DNA from: Bacillota bacterium
Lineage (GTDB): Bacteria > Bacillota > Clostridia > Tissierellales > Tissierellaceae
DNA: 64,000 nucleotides
Direction of reading: 5' to 3'
NCBI GenBank assembly: GCA_030602225.1
Contig: JAUWAD010000001.1
Coordinates: forward strand, 1 to 64,000
This document shows, one piece after another, positions 8,638-17,719 of this stretch. The number at the start of each line of letters is the position of its first letter. Within the stretch, counting starts at the first letter, position 1. A program made the position numbers and the translations under genes. The notes beneath the pieces were generated by a model. It saw nothing but the letters and a program-made list of their open reading frames with translations, was not told where the DNA came from and ran no database searches.

Positions 8638-9717
8638 ATGGAGAAAAAATATATTCTTGCAATTAATCCTGGTTCAACCTCGACGAAGGTCTCAGTTTTT
8701 CAGGGATTAGAAGAGATTAAGTCCCAAAAATTAGAGATGAATCTAGAGGATCTCAAGCAATTTGATACAATCATTGATCAGTATCAGTTTAGACAAGATA
8801 TTATTGAGAATTGGCTTAAGGATGAAGGATTGGACAAAAAACTTATCAAGGCTGTAGTAGGCAGAGGGGGATTACTACGCCCTATGCCAAGTGGAACCTA
8901 TGTTGTAACTGATGCAATGATAGAGGACCTGAAAATTGGGATTCAGGGTCAGCATGCCTCTAATCTTGGGGGTATATTGGCAAAGGGAATAGGTGATGAG
9001 TTGGGAGTGCCATCATATATTGTTGATCCGGTGGCAGTTGATGAGTTTATCGAAGTGGCTAGAATATCAGGATTAAAGGAAATTCCTAGAAAGTCATTGG
9101 TTCATGCTTTGAATATCAAAGCAGTTTGTCATAGATATGCCAAGGAGACAAATCAGAATTTAGAAGATATTAACTTAATCGTTGCACATCTGGGTGGAGG
9201 AATCTCAGTGGCACCTATTTTAGGGGGGAGAATAATTGATGTTAACAATGCGAACCATATGGGACCGTTTTCCCCGGAGAGAGCAGGTGGATTACCTGTA
9301 GGTGATGTTGTGAAAATGTGTTTCTCCGGTGAGTATACTGAAGCTCAAATGAAGAAATTAATTCAAGGGGAAGGCGGAATGATGTCATACCTTGGAACCT
9401 TTGATGGAAGAGAAGTTATGAAGAGAATTGAAGATGGAGATGAGTATGCAAAGCTGATTTATGATGCTATGGCTTATCAGATTGGAAAAGAAATAGGATC
9501 ATTAGGACCTGTGCTTAAGGGAGATGTAAAAGGTATAATAATAACTGGTGGTTTAGCTTATTCTAACTATCTTGTGGAATATATAAAAGATATGGTAGAC
9601 TTTATAGCTCCTATAACTGTTTATCCTGGTGAGGATGAAATGGATGCATTAAATAGGGGAGCGTTAAGGGTATTAGAGGGAGAAGAAAAAGTAAAGATAT
9701 ACGAGGAAGAGGTGTAA
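8638..9717 (+). CDS. buk: butyrate kinase (copy 1)
   Basis: acetokinase-family [38 protein letters not shown]. Confidence 0.95.
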   Translation: MEKKYILAINPGSTSTKVSVFQGLEEIKSQKLEMNLEDLKQFDTIIDQYQFRQDIIENWLKDEGLDKKLIKAVVGRGGLLRPMPSGTYVVTDAMIEDLKIGIQGQHASNLGGILAKGIGDELGVPSYIVDPVAVDEFIEVARISGLKEIPRKSLVHALNIKAVCHRYAKETNQNLEDINLIVAHLGGGISVAPILGGRIIDVNNANHMGPFSPERAGGLPVGDVVKMCFSGEYTEAQMKKLIQGEGGMMSYLGTFDGREVMKRIEDGDEYAKLIYDAMAYQIGKEIGSLGPVLKGDVKGIIITGGLAYSNYLVEYIKDMVDFIAPITVYPGEDEMDALNRGALRVLEGEEKVKIYEEEV

Positions 9718-9719
9718 TT

Positions 9720-10619
9720 ATGGCAAAGGATTTCAACGCATTATTTAAACTGGCTCAACAAAAAGGGCCAAAGAAAGTTGCAGTGGCTGCAGCTCAGGAT
9801 GAGGATGTGTTAAGAGCTGTTAAAATAGCTTATGAAAAAGGTATAGCTGTGCCTATACTTGTGGGAGATAAAGAAGCAATAGAGAGGATAGCCAAAAATA
9901 TTAATTTTGACCTAAATAGTATCATTATTATGGATGAAAAAGATGGAACTATGGCAGCAAGAAAAGCAACTGAATTGGTAAGTACAGGAGTAGCCGATGT
10001 TTTAATGAAGGGATTGATTGATACATCCGTGATTATGAAACAAGTACTTGATGCTGAGATAGGTTTAAGAACCGGTAATGTAATAAGTCATGTTGCAGTA
10101 TTTGATGTACCAACATACCATAAGGTATTCATAGTTACAGATGCAGCTATGATAATAGCTCCTGATTTAAATCAGAAGAAGCAGATAATTGAAAATGCGG
10201 TGGAGTTGGCACATGCACTGGATATAGCTGAGCCAAAGGTAGCAGTACTTGCAGCAAAAGAAAAGGTAAGTGAAAAAATGGAAGCCACAGTCCATGCTGC
10301 AAAACTTACTCAGATGAATCAGCAAGGGGAGATTACAGGTTGTATAGTGGATGGACCATTTGCATTGGATAATGCAGTTAGCAAGGAATCTGCAAAGATA
10401 AAGGGTATTACCAGTGATGTTGCTGGAGATGCAGATATTCTTCTTGCACCAGATATTGAAGCGGGTAATGTTCTTTACAAGGCTCTTAGCTTCCTAGCTA
10501 ATGCCAAATCTGCAGGACTTATAGTTGGAACAAAGAGACCAATTGTTTTAACCTCAAGAGCTGATAATGAAGAGGCAAAGTTGAATTCAATAGTTTTAGC
10601 TACATTAATGGCAAACTAG
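9720..10619 (+). CDS. ptb: phosphate butyryltransferase
   Basis: phosphate acyltransferase sequence (DVLMKGLIDTSVIMKQVLD...SHVAVFDVP...IVDGPFALDNAVS). Confidence 0.95.
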   Translation: MAKDFNALFKLAQQKGPKKVAVAAAQDEDVLRAVKIAYEKGIAVPILVGDKEAIERIAKNINFDLNSIIIMDEKDGTMAARKATELVSTGVADVLMKGLIDTSVIMKQVLDAEIGLRTGNVISHVAVFDVPTYHKVFIVTDAAMIIAPDLNQKKQIIENAVELAHALDIAEPKVAVLAAKEKVSEKMEATVHAAKLTQMNQQGEITGCIVDGPFALDNAVSKESAKIKGITSDVAGDADILLAPDIEAGNVLYKALSFLANAKSAGLIVGTKRPIVLTSRADNEEAKLNSIVLATLMAN

Positions 10620-10628
10620 GAGGATTTT

Positions 10629-11702
10629 ATGGATAAACTTAGATTGTTAATAATAAATCCAGGCTCAACATCCACAAAGATTGGAGTATTTGAAGATGAA
10701 GAGATGGTATTCGAACAAACTTTAAGACATGATGTGGAAGATTTAAAAGAATACAAGAAAATATTTGATCAATATGAATTTAGAAAAAAGATAATATTAG
10801 ATGCCCTAATTGAAAGGAATATCCCAGTTGAATCCTTAGATGCTGTAGTAGGCAGAGGTGGTCTATTAAAGCCCATAGAAGGTGGAACCTACCAAGTAGA
10901 TGAGGAAATGATTAATGATCTAAAAGAAGGAGTATTGGGAGAACATGCATCTAATCTAGGAGGTATCCTTGCATTTGAGATTGCTAAAGAAGCAGGTGGA
11001 AAAGCATTCATAGTTGATCCTGTAGTAGTTGATGAGTTGCAGGATGTGGCCAGAATCTCTGGACTTAAAGGCATTGAACGAGTAAGTATTTTCCACGCAT
11101 TGAATCAAAAAGCCGTAGCTAGAAGATATGCCAAGGAAACTGGATTTAAGTATGAGGATTTAAATCTTATAGTGGCACACCTAGGTGGTGGGGTTTCTGT
11201 AGGTACTCATAGAAAAGGCAGAGTGGTGGATGTTGCCAATGCACTAGATGGTGAAGGACCATTCTCACCAGAAAGAGCAGGGGGGCTACCTGTTGGTGAC
11301 TTGATTAAGTTATGTTTCTCAGGTAAATACACCCAGGATCAAATAAAGAGAATGATCACTGGCCAAGGTGGTATTGTTTCCTATTTAGGAACCAATGATG
11401 CTAGAGAGGTTGAAAATAGAATCAATAGTGGAGATGAATATGCTAAGCTTATTTACCAAGCCATGGCATATCAGATAGCAAAGGAAATAGGAGCATGTTC
11501 TGCAGTACTAAAGGGTGAAGTAGATGGAATAATCATTACAGGTGGGATAGCATATGATAAGGTGTTTACTTCATGGTTGAAGGAAATGGTTAGCTATATA
11601 GCTAAGGTAACAGTTTACCCAGGAGAGGATGAGCTTCAAGCTCTTGCACAAGGTGGCTTAAGGGTACTAAAAGGCGAGGAGTTACCTAAGCGATACAATT
11701 AG
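10629..11702 (+). CDS. buk: butyrate kinase (copy 2)
   Basis: [37 protein letters not shown]; paralog of 8638-9717. Confidence 0.95.
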   Translation: MDKLRLLIINPGSTSTKIGVFEDEEMVFEQTLRHDVEDLKEYKKIFDQYEFRKKIILDALIERNIPVESLDAVVGRGGLLKPIEGGTYQVDEEMINDLKEGVLGEHASNLGGILAFEIAKEAGGKAFIVDPVVVDELQDVARISGLKGIERVSIFHALNQKAVARRYAKETGFKYEDLNLIVAHLGGGVSVGTHRKGRVVDVANALDGEGPFSPERAGGLPVGDLIKLCFSGKYTQDQIKRMITGQGGIVSYLGTNDAREVENRINSGDEYAKLIYQAMAYQIAKEIGACSAVLKGEVDGIIITGGIAYDKVFTSWLKEMVSYIAKVTVYPGEDELQALAQGGLRVLKGEELPKRYN

Positions 11703-11711
11703 GAGACTAGA

Positions 11712-12386
11712 ATGAAAAATGATAAAAGAATAAGAATAATAATAGGACATTATGGAAGTGGAAAAACAGAGTTTAGTGTGAACTATGCTGTAAAATTGTC
11801 AGCTTTAGGTAAAAAGGTAGGATTAGTTGATCTGGATGTTGTAAATCTCTACTTTAGAAGTCGGGAGAAGGCTCAGATCCTTGAAGAAAAAGGCATCAGG
11901 GTAATAGGAAGTGCCCTAAAGGGTACAGCCGTTGATATACCTGCTATTTCTGGAGAAGTACTGACCCCATTACAAGATAAAACCTATGATGCTGTATTGG
12001 ACATAGGAGGAGACCCAGCAGGTGCAAGAACATTAGGTAGATATAAGGATTTTCTAGTTGATGGAGAATACGACATGTTCTTTGTACTTAATGCAAATAG
12101 ACCAGAGACTCAAAGTGTTGAGAAGGTAATGGAGTTTATTGTTAAAATTCAGGATACTACCCGTGCAAAAGTCACAGGGATTATCAATAATACACATCTT
12201 CTTAAAAGCACCACCACAGAAGATGTAATAAGAGGTTACGATCTTGCAATGGAGGTTTCCAAAGTTAGTAAAATACCTCTTAAGTACAATGTTTGCATGG
12301 AGCACTTGGTAGAGGAATTACCAGGTGAAATCAAGGACAAAATCTTCCCGATAACACTTTATATGAGGGAAGAATGGATGATATAA
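11712..12386 (+). CDS. P-loop ATP-binding protein of the oxidoreductase operon, function unknown
   Basis: Walker A-like GHYGSGKTE, VDLDVVNLYFRSRE, DIGGDPAGARTLGR. Confidence 0.8.
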   Translation: MKNDKRIRIIIGHYGSGKTEFSVNYAVKLSALGKKVGLVDLDVVNLYFRSREKAQILEEKGIRVIGSALKGTAVDIPAISGEVLTPLQDKTYDAVLDIGGDPAGARTLGRYKDFLVDGEYDMFFVLNANRPETQSVEKVMEFIVKIQDTTRAKVTGIINNTHLLKSTTTEDVIRGYDLAMEVSKVSKIPLKYNVCMEHLVEELPGEIKDKIFPITLYMREEWMI

Positions 12387-12402
12387 AAAGGAGGATATAG
12401 AA

Positions 12403-12624
12403 ATGGCGAAAGCAAAAGGCAATGTTACATTCCAAGAAGATCTATGTAAAGGCTGTGGTCTTTGTGTAACTGTTTGTCCAGTAGACATTATTTCTCTTGA
12501 TAAGGGAAGACTTAACAAAAAGGGTTATTACCCCGCTAGTATAGAAGAGATGGATAAATGTATTGCTTGTACAAACTGTGCTACAGTTTGTCCTGATTGG
12601 GTTATTACAGTAGAAAGATTATAG
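12403..12624 (+). CDS. vorD: 4Fe-4S ferredoxin subunit of 2-oxoacid:ferredoxin oxidoreductase
   Basis: CKGCGLCVTVCPVDI and CIACTNCATVCPDW; SD AGGAGG. Confidence 0.85.
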   Translation: MAKAKGNVTFQEDLCKGCGLCVTVCPVDIISLDKGRLNKKGYYPASIEEMDKCIACTNCATVCPDWVITVERL

Positions 12625-12638
12625 GAGGAGGGTTACAT

Positions 12639-13700
12639 ATGACAAAAGTTCTCATGAAGGGGAATGAAGCTGTGGGAGCAGCAGCTATCGCAGCAGGTTG
12701 CCGTTACTTCTTTGGTTATCCAATTACCCCTCAAAATGAAATACCTGAATATATGTCGAGAGAATTGGGAAAGGTAGGAGGAGTATTTGTACAGGCTGAA
12801 TCAGAAGTAGCAGCCATAAATATGGTATATGGAGCCGCTGGATCAGGGGCAAGAGTTATGACTTCTTCATCAAGCCCGGGAATAGCTTTGAAACAAGAAG
12901 GAATTTCATATATAGCTGGAGCAGAATTACCATGCGTTATAGTGGATATGATGAGAGGTGGACCTGGATTAGGGAGCATACAACCAGCTCAGGGGGATTA
13001 TTTCCTAGCTACTAGAGGTGGGGGTAATGGTGACTACCGTATGATCGTATTGGCACCAGCAGATGTTCAGGAATTAGTTGATTTGGTAATAGAAGGATTT
13101 GACCTAGCAGATATATACAGAACTCCAGTAATGATTCTTGGAGATGGAATGATAGGTCAGATGATGGAACCTGTTGAGTTCAAGACTGAAGCAAACAAGG
13201 AGTTACCAGAAAAAGATTGGGCTACTGTAGGTACTGGTGGAAAGAGAAAACCAAATGTAATCAATTCCCTTTATCTACAAGCAGAAGATCTTGAAAATCA
13301 TAATATCAAGCTTCAAGCGAAGTTTGCTAAAATCAGAGAAAATGAAAAAAGAGTTGAGAAGTACAATATTGAAAATGCTGACATAGTACTAACAGCATAT
13401 GGAACTACTTCAAGGATAGCTAAAACAGCCATTTCTAAGCTTGAAAAAGAAGGCTATAAGGTAGGTTTAATTAGACCTATTAGCTTGTATCCATTCCCAA
13501 ATGAAGCATACGAGGAGATAAATGAGGATGCTAAAGGGGTTTTGACGATTGAAATGAGTTCAGGTCAGATGATTGATGATGTTAGATTATCATTAAACGG
13601 TAAGTTACCAACTTACTTCTATGGAAGAACTGGTGGAATGGTTCCATCACCAGAGGAAATTGTTAACAAAGTTAAAGAGATTTTGGGAGGTGACAAATAA
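12639..13700 (+). CDS. vorB: 2-oxoacid (3-methyl-2-oxobutanoate-like) ferredoxin oxidoreductase subunit alpha
   Basis: KGNEAVGAAAIAAGCRYFFGYPITPQNEI; start moved from 12597 to ATG 12639, preceded by AGGAGGAGGG. Confidence 0.88.
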   Translation: MTKVLMKGNEAVGAAAIAAGCRYFFGYPITPQNEIPEYMSRELGKVGGVFVQAESEVAAINMVYGAAGSGARVMTSSSSPGIALKQEGISYIAGAELPCVIVDMMRGGPGLGSIQPAQGDYFLATRGGGNGDYRMIVLAPADVQELVDLVIEGFDLADIYRTPVMILGDGMIGQMMEPVEFKTEANKELPEKDWATVGTGGKRKPNVINSLYLQAEDLENHNIKLQAKFAKIRENEKRVEKYNIENADIVLTAYGTTSRIAKTAISKLEKEGYKVGLIRPISLYPFPNEAYEEINEDAKGVLTIEMSSGQMIDDVRLSLNGKLPTYFYGRTGGMVPSPEEIVNKVKEILGGDK

Positions 13701-14446
13701 TGGCTATAGTTTTTGAAAAAACTAAGGGACTTACTGATAAACCTACCCATTATTGTCCAGGATGCACCCATGGTATAATCCATAGATTAGTTGCTGAAGC
13801 TATGGTTGAACTGGGAGTATTGGAGAATGCGATAGGTGTTGCACCAGTTGGATGTTCTGTACTTGCATATGATTATTTCAATTGTGATATGCATCAAGCA
13901 GCACATGGACGTGCACCTGCTGTAGCTACTGGTATTAAGAGAGTTCATCCGAATAATTTCGTATTTACTTATCAAGGAGATGGGGACTTGGCATCCATTG
14001 GAGCAGCAGAAATAGTACATGCTGCCCACAGGGGAGAGAAGTTTTCAACAATATTTGTAAATAATGCCATATATGGTATGACTGGTGGACAAATGGCTCC
14101 CACCACATTGATTGGTCAAAAAGCCACTACAGCTCCTTATGGTAGAGATGAAGCAACCACTGGTAAACCCATAAGAATGTCTGAATTGTTAGCCACTATA
14201 GATGGAGCAGTATTTGTGGAAAGGGTTGCTGTGAATACTCCAGCTAATATTAGAAAGGCTAAAAAAGCCATCCTGGAATGTTTTAAGGTTCAACTTGAAG
14301 GCAAGGGATTTGGTATTGTTGAAGTGTTATCAACTTGCCCTACCAACTGGGGAATCACTCCAGTTGAGGCAATGAAGTGGTTGGAAAACAATATGATTCC
14401 ATATTATCCACTTGGAAATTTTAGAAAGCCAGGGGAGGTAGAATAG
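13700..14446 (+). CDS. vorA: 2-oxoacid:ferredoxin oxidoreductase subunit beta (TPP-binding)
   Basis: HYCPGCTHGI, GDGDLASIGAAEIVHAA, NNAIYGMTGGQMAPTT. Confidence 0.9.
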   Translation: MAIVFEKTKGLTDKPTHYCPGCTHGIIHRLVAEAMVELGVLENAIGVAPVGCSVLAYDYFNCDMHQAAHGRAPAVATGIKRVHPNNFVFTYQGDGDLASIGAAEIVHAAHRGEKFSTIFVNNAIYGMTGGQMAPTTLIGQKATTAPYGRDEATTGKPIRMSELLATIDGAVFVERVAVNTPANIRKAKKAILECFKVQLEGKGFGIVEVLSTCPTNWGITPVEAMKWLENNMIPYYPLGNFRKPGEVE

Positions 14447-14448
14447 AA

Positions 14449-15000
14449 ATGGAAGAGAGAATAATTATCGCAGGTTTTGGCGGACAGGGAGTAATGGCCA
14501 TGGGTCAGTTGCTCACTTACTCAGGAATGGTAGAGGAAAAAAACGTATCTTGGTTACCTTCCTATGGACCAGAGATGAGAGGTGGAACAGCCAACTGTAA
14601 TGTAACAATATCTTCAGATCCCGTTGGTTCTCCAGTAGTGGTTGAAGCAACTACAGCTATTGTTTTGAACAAACCATCATTGGATAAATTTGAAACAAGT
14701 GTTGTTACAGGGGGGAATCTTCTCATTAACACATCTCTTATTGATAGAAAATCCAATAGAGATGATCTGAATGTGTACTATATACCTGCTAATGAGATAG
14801 CTATAGAATTGGGAAATGTTAGAATAGCAAATATGGTTATGCTTGGAGCATATATTGAGATCACTAAGGCTATTAGCGTAGATTCTGTATATAAGGCTTT
14901 TGAGAAGGTATTTGGAGAGTCTAAAGCTCACTTACTACCTATAAACAAGCAAGCATTGGAAAAAGGTGCTGAAGCTGTTAAATCCCTAGTAAATGCATAG
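14449..15000 (+). CDS. vorC: 2-oxoacid:ferredoxin oxidoreductase subunit gamma
   Basis: IAGFGGQGVMAMGQLL...YGPEMRGGTANCNV. Confidence 0.9.
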   Translation: MEERIIIAGFGGQGVMAMGQLLTYSGMVEEKNVSWLPSYGPEMRGGTANCNVTISSDPVGSPVVVEATTAIVLNKPSLDKFETSVVTGGNLLINTSLIDRKSNRDDLNVYYIPANEIAIELGNVRIANMVMLGAYIEITKAISVDSVYKAFEKVFGESKAHLLPINKQALEKGAEAVKSLVNA

Positions 15001-15008
15001 ATAAAAAA

Positions 15009-15036
15009 GATGAGTTAGGAATTTTCCTAACTCATC
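15009..15036. terminator. bidirectional terminator between convergent genes
   Basis: GATGAGTTAGGA-ATTT-TCCTAACTCATC; overlaps the stop of the minus-strand gene. Confidence 0.8.
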
Positions 15037-16085
15037 ATTTCATTTTTAAGCTTATTCATTAATTCAGCAACAGGTATTATTTCATCCACTAAATATCCCT
15101 TTTTGCCAATAAAGACCAATCCATTATCAACATTCCCAGTTACAGAGTTTATTAATGCACTGGTTATGCAATATTGGGTGGTAAGGGGATTGCATGGTGT
15201 TAAGCATCTGTAGCACTTCTTAACATCTTCTCTAGTATTTGAAACTCTTTGAATAAAGGGATTCAAAATAGCCTGTCCAGGTAAACCTACTGGACTGTGT
15301 ACAATTCCTATTTCATCCTCAGTAACCTTAACATACTCATTTTTATAATTAATATGGGCATCACACTCTAGGGTTGCGACAAATCTGGTTCCCATCTGAA
15401 CTCCATCAGCACCGGCATCTAGAAATTCCTTTATGTCTTTACCATTGAAAATCCCACCTGCTACAATTACTGGGATTGATTTGTTTATCTTTTCTTCAAA
15501 TGATTTCAAGGCATTCTTAACTTCCAAGAATAAATCCATCAGGGATGGAGGATTATCCTTTGCAACCTCCTTTGAGAATCCAAGATGTCCCCCAGCTAAG
15601 GGGCCTTCAAGAATAATTAAGTCAGGGATGTAGTTGTATCTTTTCTGCCATAACTTGGTAATTACTGCAGCAGCCTTACCTGATGATACTATGGGAGCAA
15701 TTTTTGTGTTGCTACCTTGTACTAAACCTGGCAATTCGCTTGGCAAACCTGCTCCAGAAATTATCAAATCAATCTTCTCTTCAACAGCAGCCATTACCAT
15801 TTCCTTATAGTTCTCAATGGCTACCATAAGATTCACACCTAATATCCCGTTAGGACTTAAATTCCTAGCTTTCTTTATTTCATTCTTTAGTGCTCTAATA
15901 TTGGCTTCTTTTGAGTTAGTTGAAAAATCCTCTTCTCTATATCCTATTTGCACTCCGGATATAATGCCGATTCCACCAGCATTAGCAACAGCTGATGCCA
16001 AACCTGACAGGGAAACACCTATACCCATACCACCTTGTATAATTGGTAGAAGAGTTTCTTTATTACCAATTTTTATTTGTCTCAT
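15027..16085 (-). CDS. nitronate monooxygenase / FabK-like FMN-dependent enzyme with C-terminal Cys cluster
   Basis: PIIQGGMGIGVSLSGLASAVANAGGIG, EGPLAGGHLG, GADGVQMGTRFVAT; start placed at the second Met (MRQIKIGN). Confidence 0.85.
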   Translation of the reverse strand: MRQIKIGNKETLLPIIQGGMGIGVSLSGLASAVANAGGIGIISGVQIGYREEDFSTNSKEANIRALKNEIKKARNLSPNGILGVNLMVAIENYKEMVMAAVEEKIDLIISGAGLPSELPGLVQGSNTKIAPIVSSGKAAAVITKLWQKRYNYIPDLIILEGPLAGGHLGFSKEVAKDNPPSLMDLFLEVKNALKSFEEKINKSIPVIVAGGIFNGKDIKEFLDAGADGVQMGTRFVATLECDAHINYKNEYVKVTEDEIGIVHSPVGLPGQAILNPFIQRVSNTREDVKKCYRCLTPCNPLTTQYCITSALINSVTGNVDNGLVFIGKKGYLVDEIIPVAELMNKLKNEMMS

Positions 16086-16100
16086 TTGCTTCACCACTTT

Positions 16101-16532
16101 CTATTTATCAATGGCAAACATAAATTCGCCTTCTGCAACTATTTCTCCATCCACTAAAGCATGGCCTTCTCCAATTCCTATAGGACCCCTTAATTTTGTT
16201 ATTTCAACGTGTATTTCCAATCTATCTCCAGGAGTAACCTTCTTTTTAAATCTAAACTTATTAATACCTGCAAAATATGCTGTCTTACCTTTGAAATCCT
16301 CTCTTTTTAGTAGGATCACTGCCCCAACTTGAGCCATGGTTTCGATTATAATAACTCCAGGCATAACAGGATTTCCTGGAAAATGTCCAGTAAAATAATT
16401 CTCATTTATGGTTACATTCTTTATACCGATACCTTTTTTACCTTCTTCTACAATAGTAACTTCATCTACGAAAAGAAAAGGATAGCGATGGGGAATCAGC
16501 TCCATTATCTCATTTACACCTAATTTTTGCAT
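16101..16532 (-). CDS. fabZ: 3-hydroxyacyl-ACP dehydratase FabZ
   Basis: IPHRYPFLFVDEV...GHFPGNPVMPGVIIIETMAQ; ATG 16532 preceded by AGGAGG. Confidence 0.95.
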   Translation of the reverse strand: MQKLGVNEIMELIPHRYPFLFVDEVTIVEEGKKGIGIKNVTINENYFTGHFPGNPVMPGVIIIETMAQVGAVILLKREDFKGKTAYFAGINKFRFKKKVTPGDRLEIHVEITKLRGPIGIGEGHALVDGEIVAEGEFMFAIDK

Positions 16533-16609
16533 ACGATTCACCTCCTTATATGATAATTTCCAAATTAAAACCATTGATAAAAACTTAATTTTGTTTTATA
16601 CTGTTTTTA

Positions 16610-16663
16610 AGTTTGCATGTACCTATAGACAATAATAATTGAAAAAGAAGAATTTTGCAAACT
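16610..16663. promoter_or_regulatory. 8-bp inverted repeat in the fabZ/fabH divergent intergenic region
   Basis: AGTTTGCA (16610-16617) and TGCAAACT (16656-16663). Confidence 0.3.
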
Positions 16664-16711
16664 AATATTATTTGGAGGTGCAAGTCTCTTAAAAATAATG
16701 GAGGTGGTTAA

Positions 16712-17719
16712 TTGAATAAGATATCAGTAGGTATCACAGGGATAGGAAGTTTCGTACCTGAAAAGATAATTACCAATGAGGATTTATCTAAAATCGTAGA
16801 TACCAATGATGAATGGATAATCACACGAACAGGGATCCGCGAGAGAAGAATTGCAGATGAAAATACTGCAACAAGTGATTTGGCAACTGAAGCTGGTAAA
16901 AGAGCACTATTAGACGCTGGTATAGATGCATCGGAACTAGATTTGATTATTGTTGCAACAGCAACACCAGATCATGCATTTCCCTCGACTGCAGCAATTG
17001 TACAGAAAAATATTGGAGCTAGTAAAGCTGCTGCCTTCGATATAAGTGTGGGATGTTCAGGATTTGTATACGCTATGGTAACAGGCTCGACTTTTATTAC
17101 TTCTGGGATATATAAAAAAGTTATGATAATCGGAGCAGAGACTCTATCAAAAATTGTTGATTGGACAGATAGAAATACTTGTGTATTATTCGGAGATGGT
17201 GCAGGTGCTTGTATTTTGGAATCATGTGACGAAAGTTTTGGAATTCTTTCTTCAGAGCTTGGGTCAGATGGTGTCAATGGGGAAGTACTAATATTACCAG
17301 CTGGGGGCTCAAGAATGCCTTCAACTGAGGAAACAGTCAGAGAAAAACTTAACACAATAAAAATGGATGGCAAAGAGGTATTCAAATTTGCTGTAAGAGT
17401 AATTGAAAAATCATCTTTAAGTGTACTAGACAGTGCAGGTCTAGAAATAGAAGATCTTGATTTTTTAGTTCCTCATCAAGCAAATACTAGAATAATTGAT
17501 GCTGCCATGAAAAAATTAAAACTTAATAAGGATAAAATCCATATAAACCTAGATAAGTACGGAAACATGTCCGCTGCTTCGATTCCTGTTGCCCTAGATG
17601 AGGCAGTCCGTGAAAACAGGATTAAAAAAGGAGATAATGTTTTACTTATTGCATTTGGTGCTGGTTTGTCATGGGCTTCTACAATAATTAGATGGAATAA
17701 GGAGGCTAAGAATGTTTAA
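16712..17719 (+). CDS. fabH: beta-ketoacyl-ACP synthase III
   Basis: NDEWIITRTGIRERR, SVGCSGFVYAM, VPHQANTRI; TTG start. Confidence 0.95.
   Translation: MNKISVGITGIGSFVPEKIITNEDLSKIVDTNDEWIITRTGIRERRIADENTATSDLATEAGKRALLDAGIDASELDLIIVATATPDHAFPSTAAIVQKNIGASKAAAFDISVGCSGFVYAMVTGSTFITSGIYKKVMIIGAETLSKIVDWTDRNTCVLFGDGAGACILESCDESFGILSSELGSDGVNGEVLILPAGGSRMPSTEETVREKLNTIKMDGKEVFKFAVRVIEKSSLSVLDSAGLEIEDLDFLVPHQANTRIIDAAMKKLKLNKDKIHINLDKYGNMSAASIPVALDEAVRENRIKKGDNVLLIAFGAGLSWASTIIRWNKEAKNV

Noticed and set aside
16575-16711. FapR or FabT operator
   Set aside because: No sequence close to TTAGTACCTAGTACTAA-type or TTTGATTATCAAA-type consensus was seen
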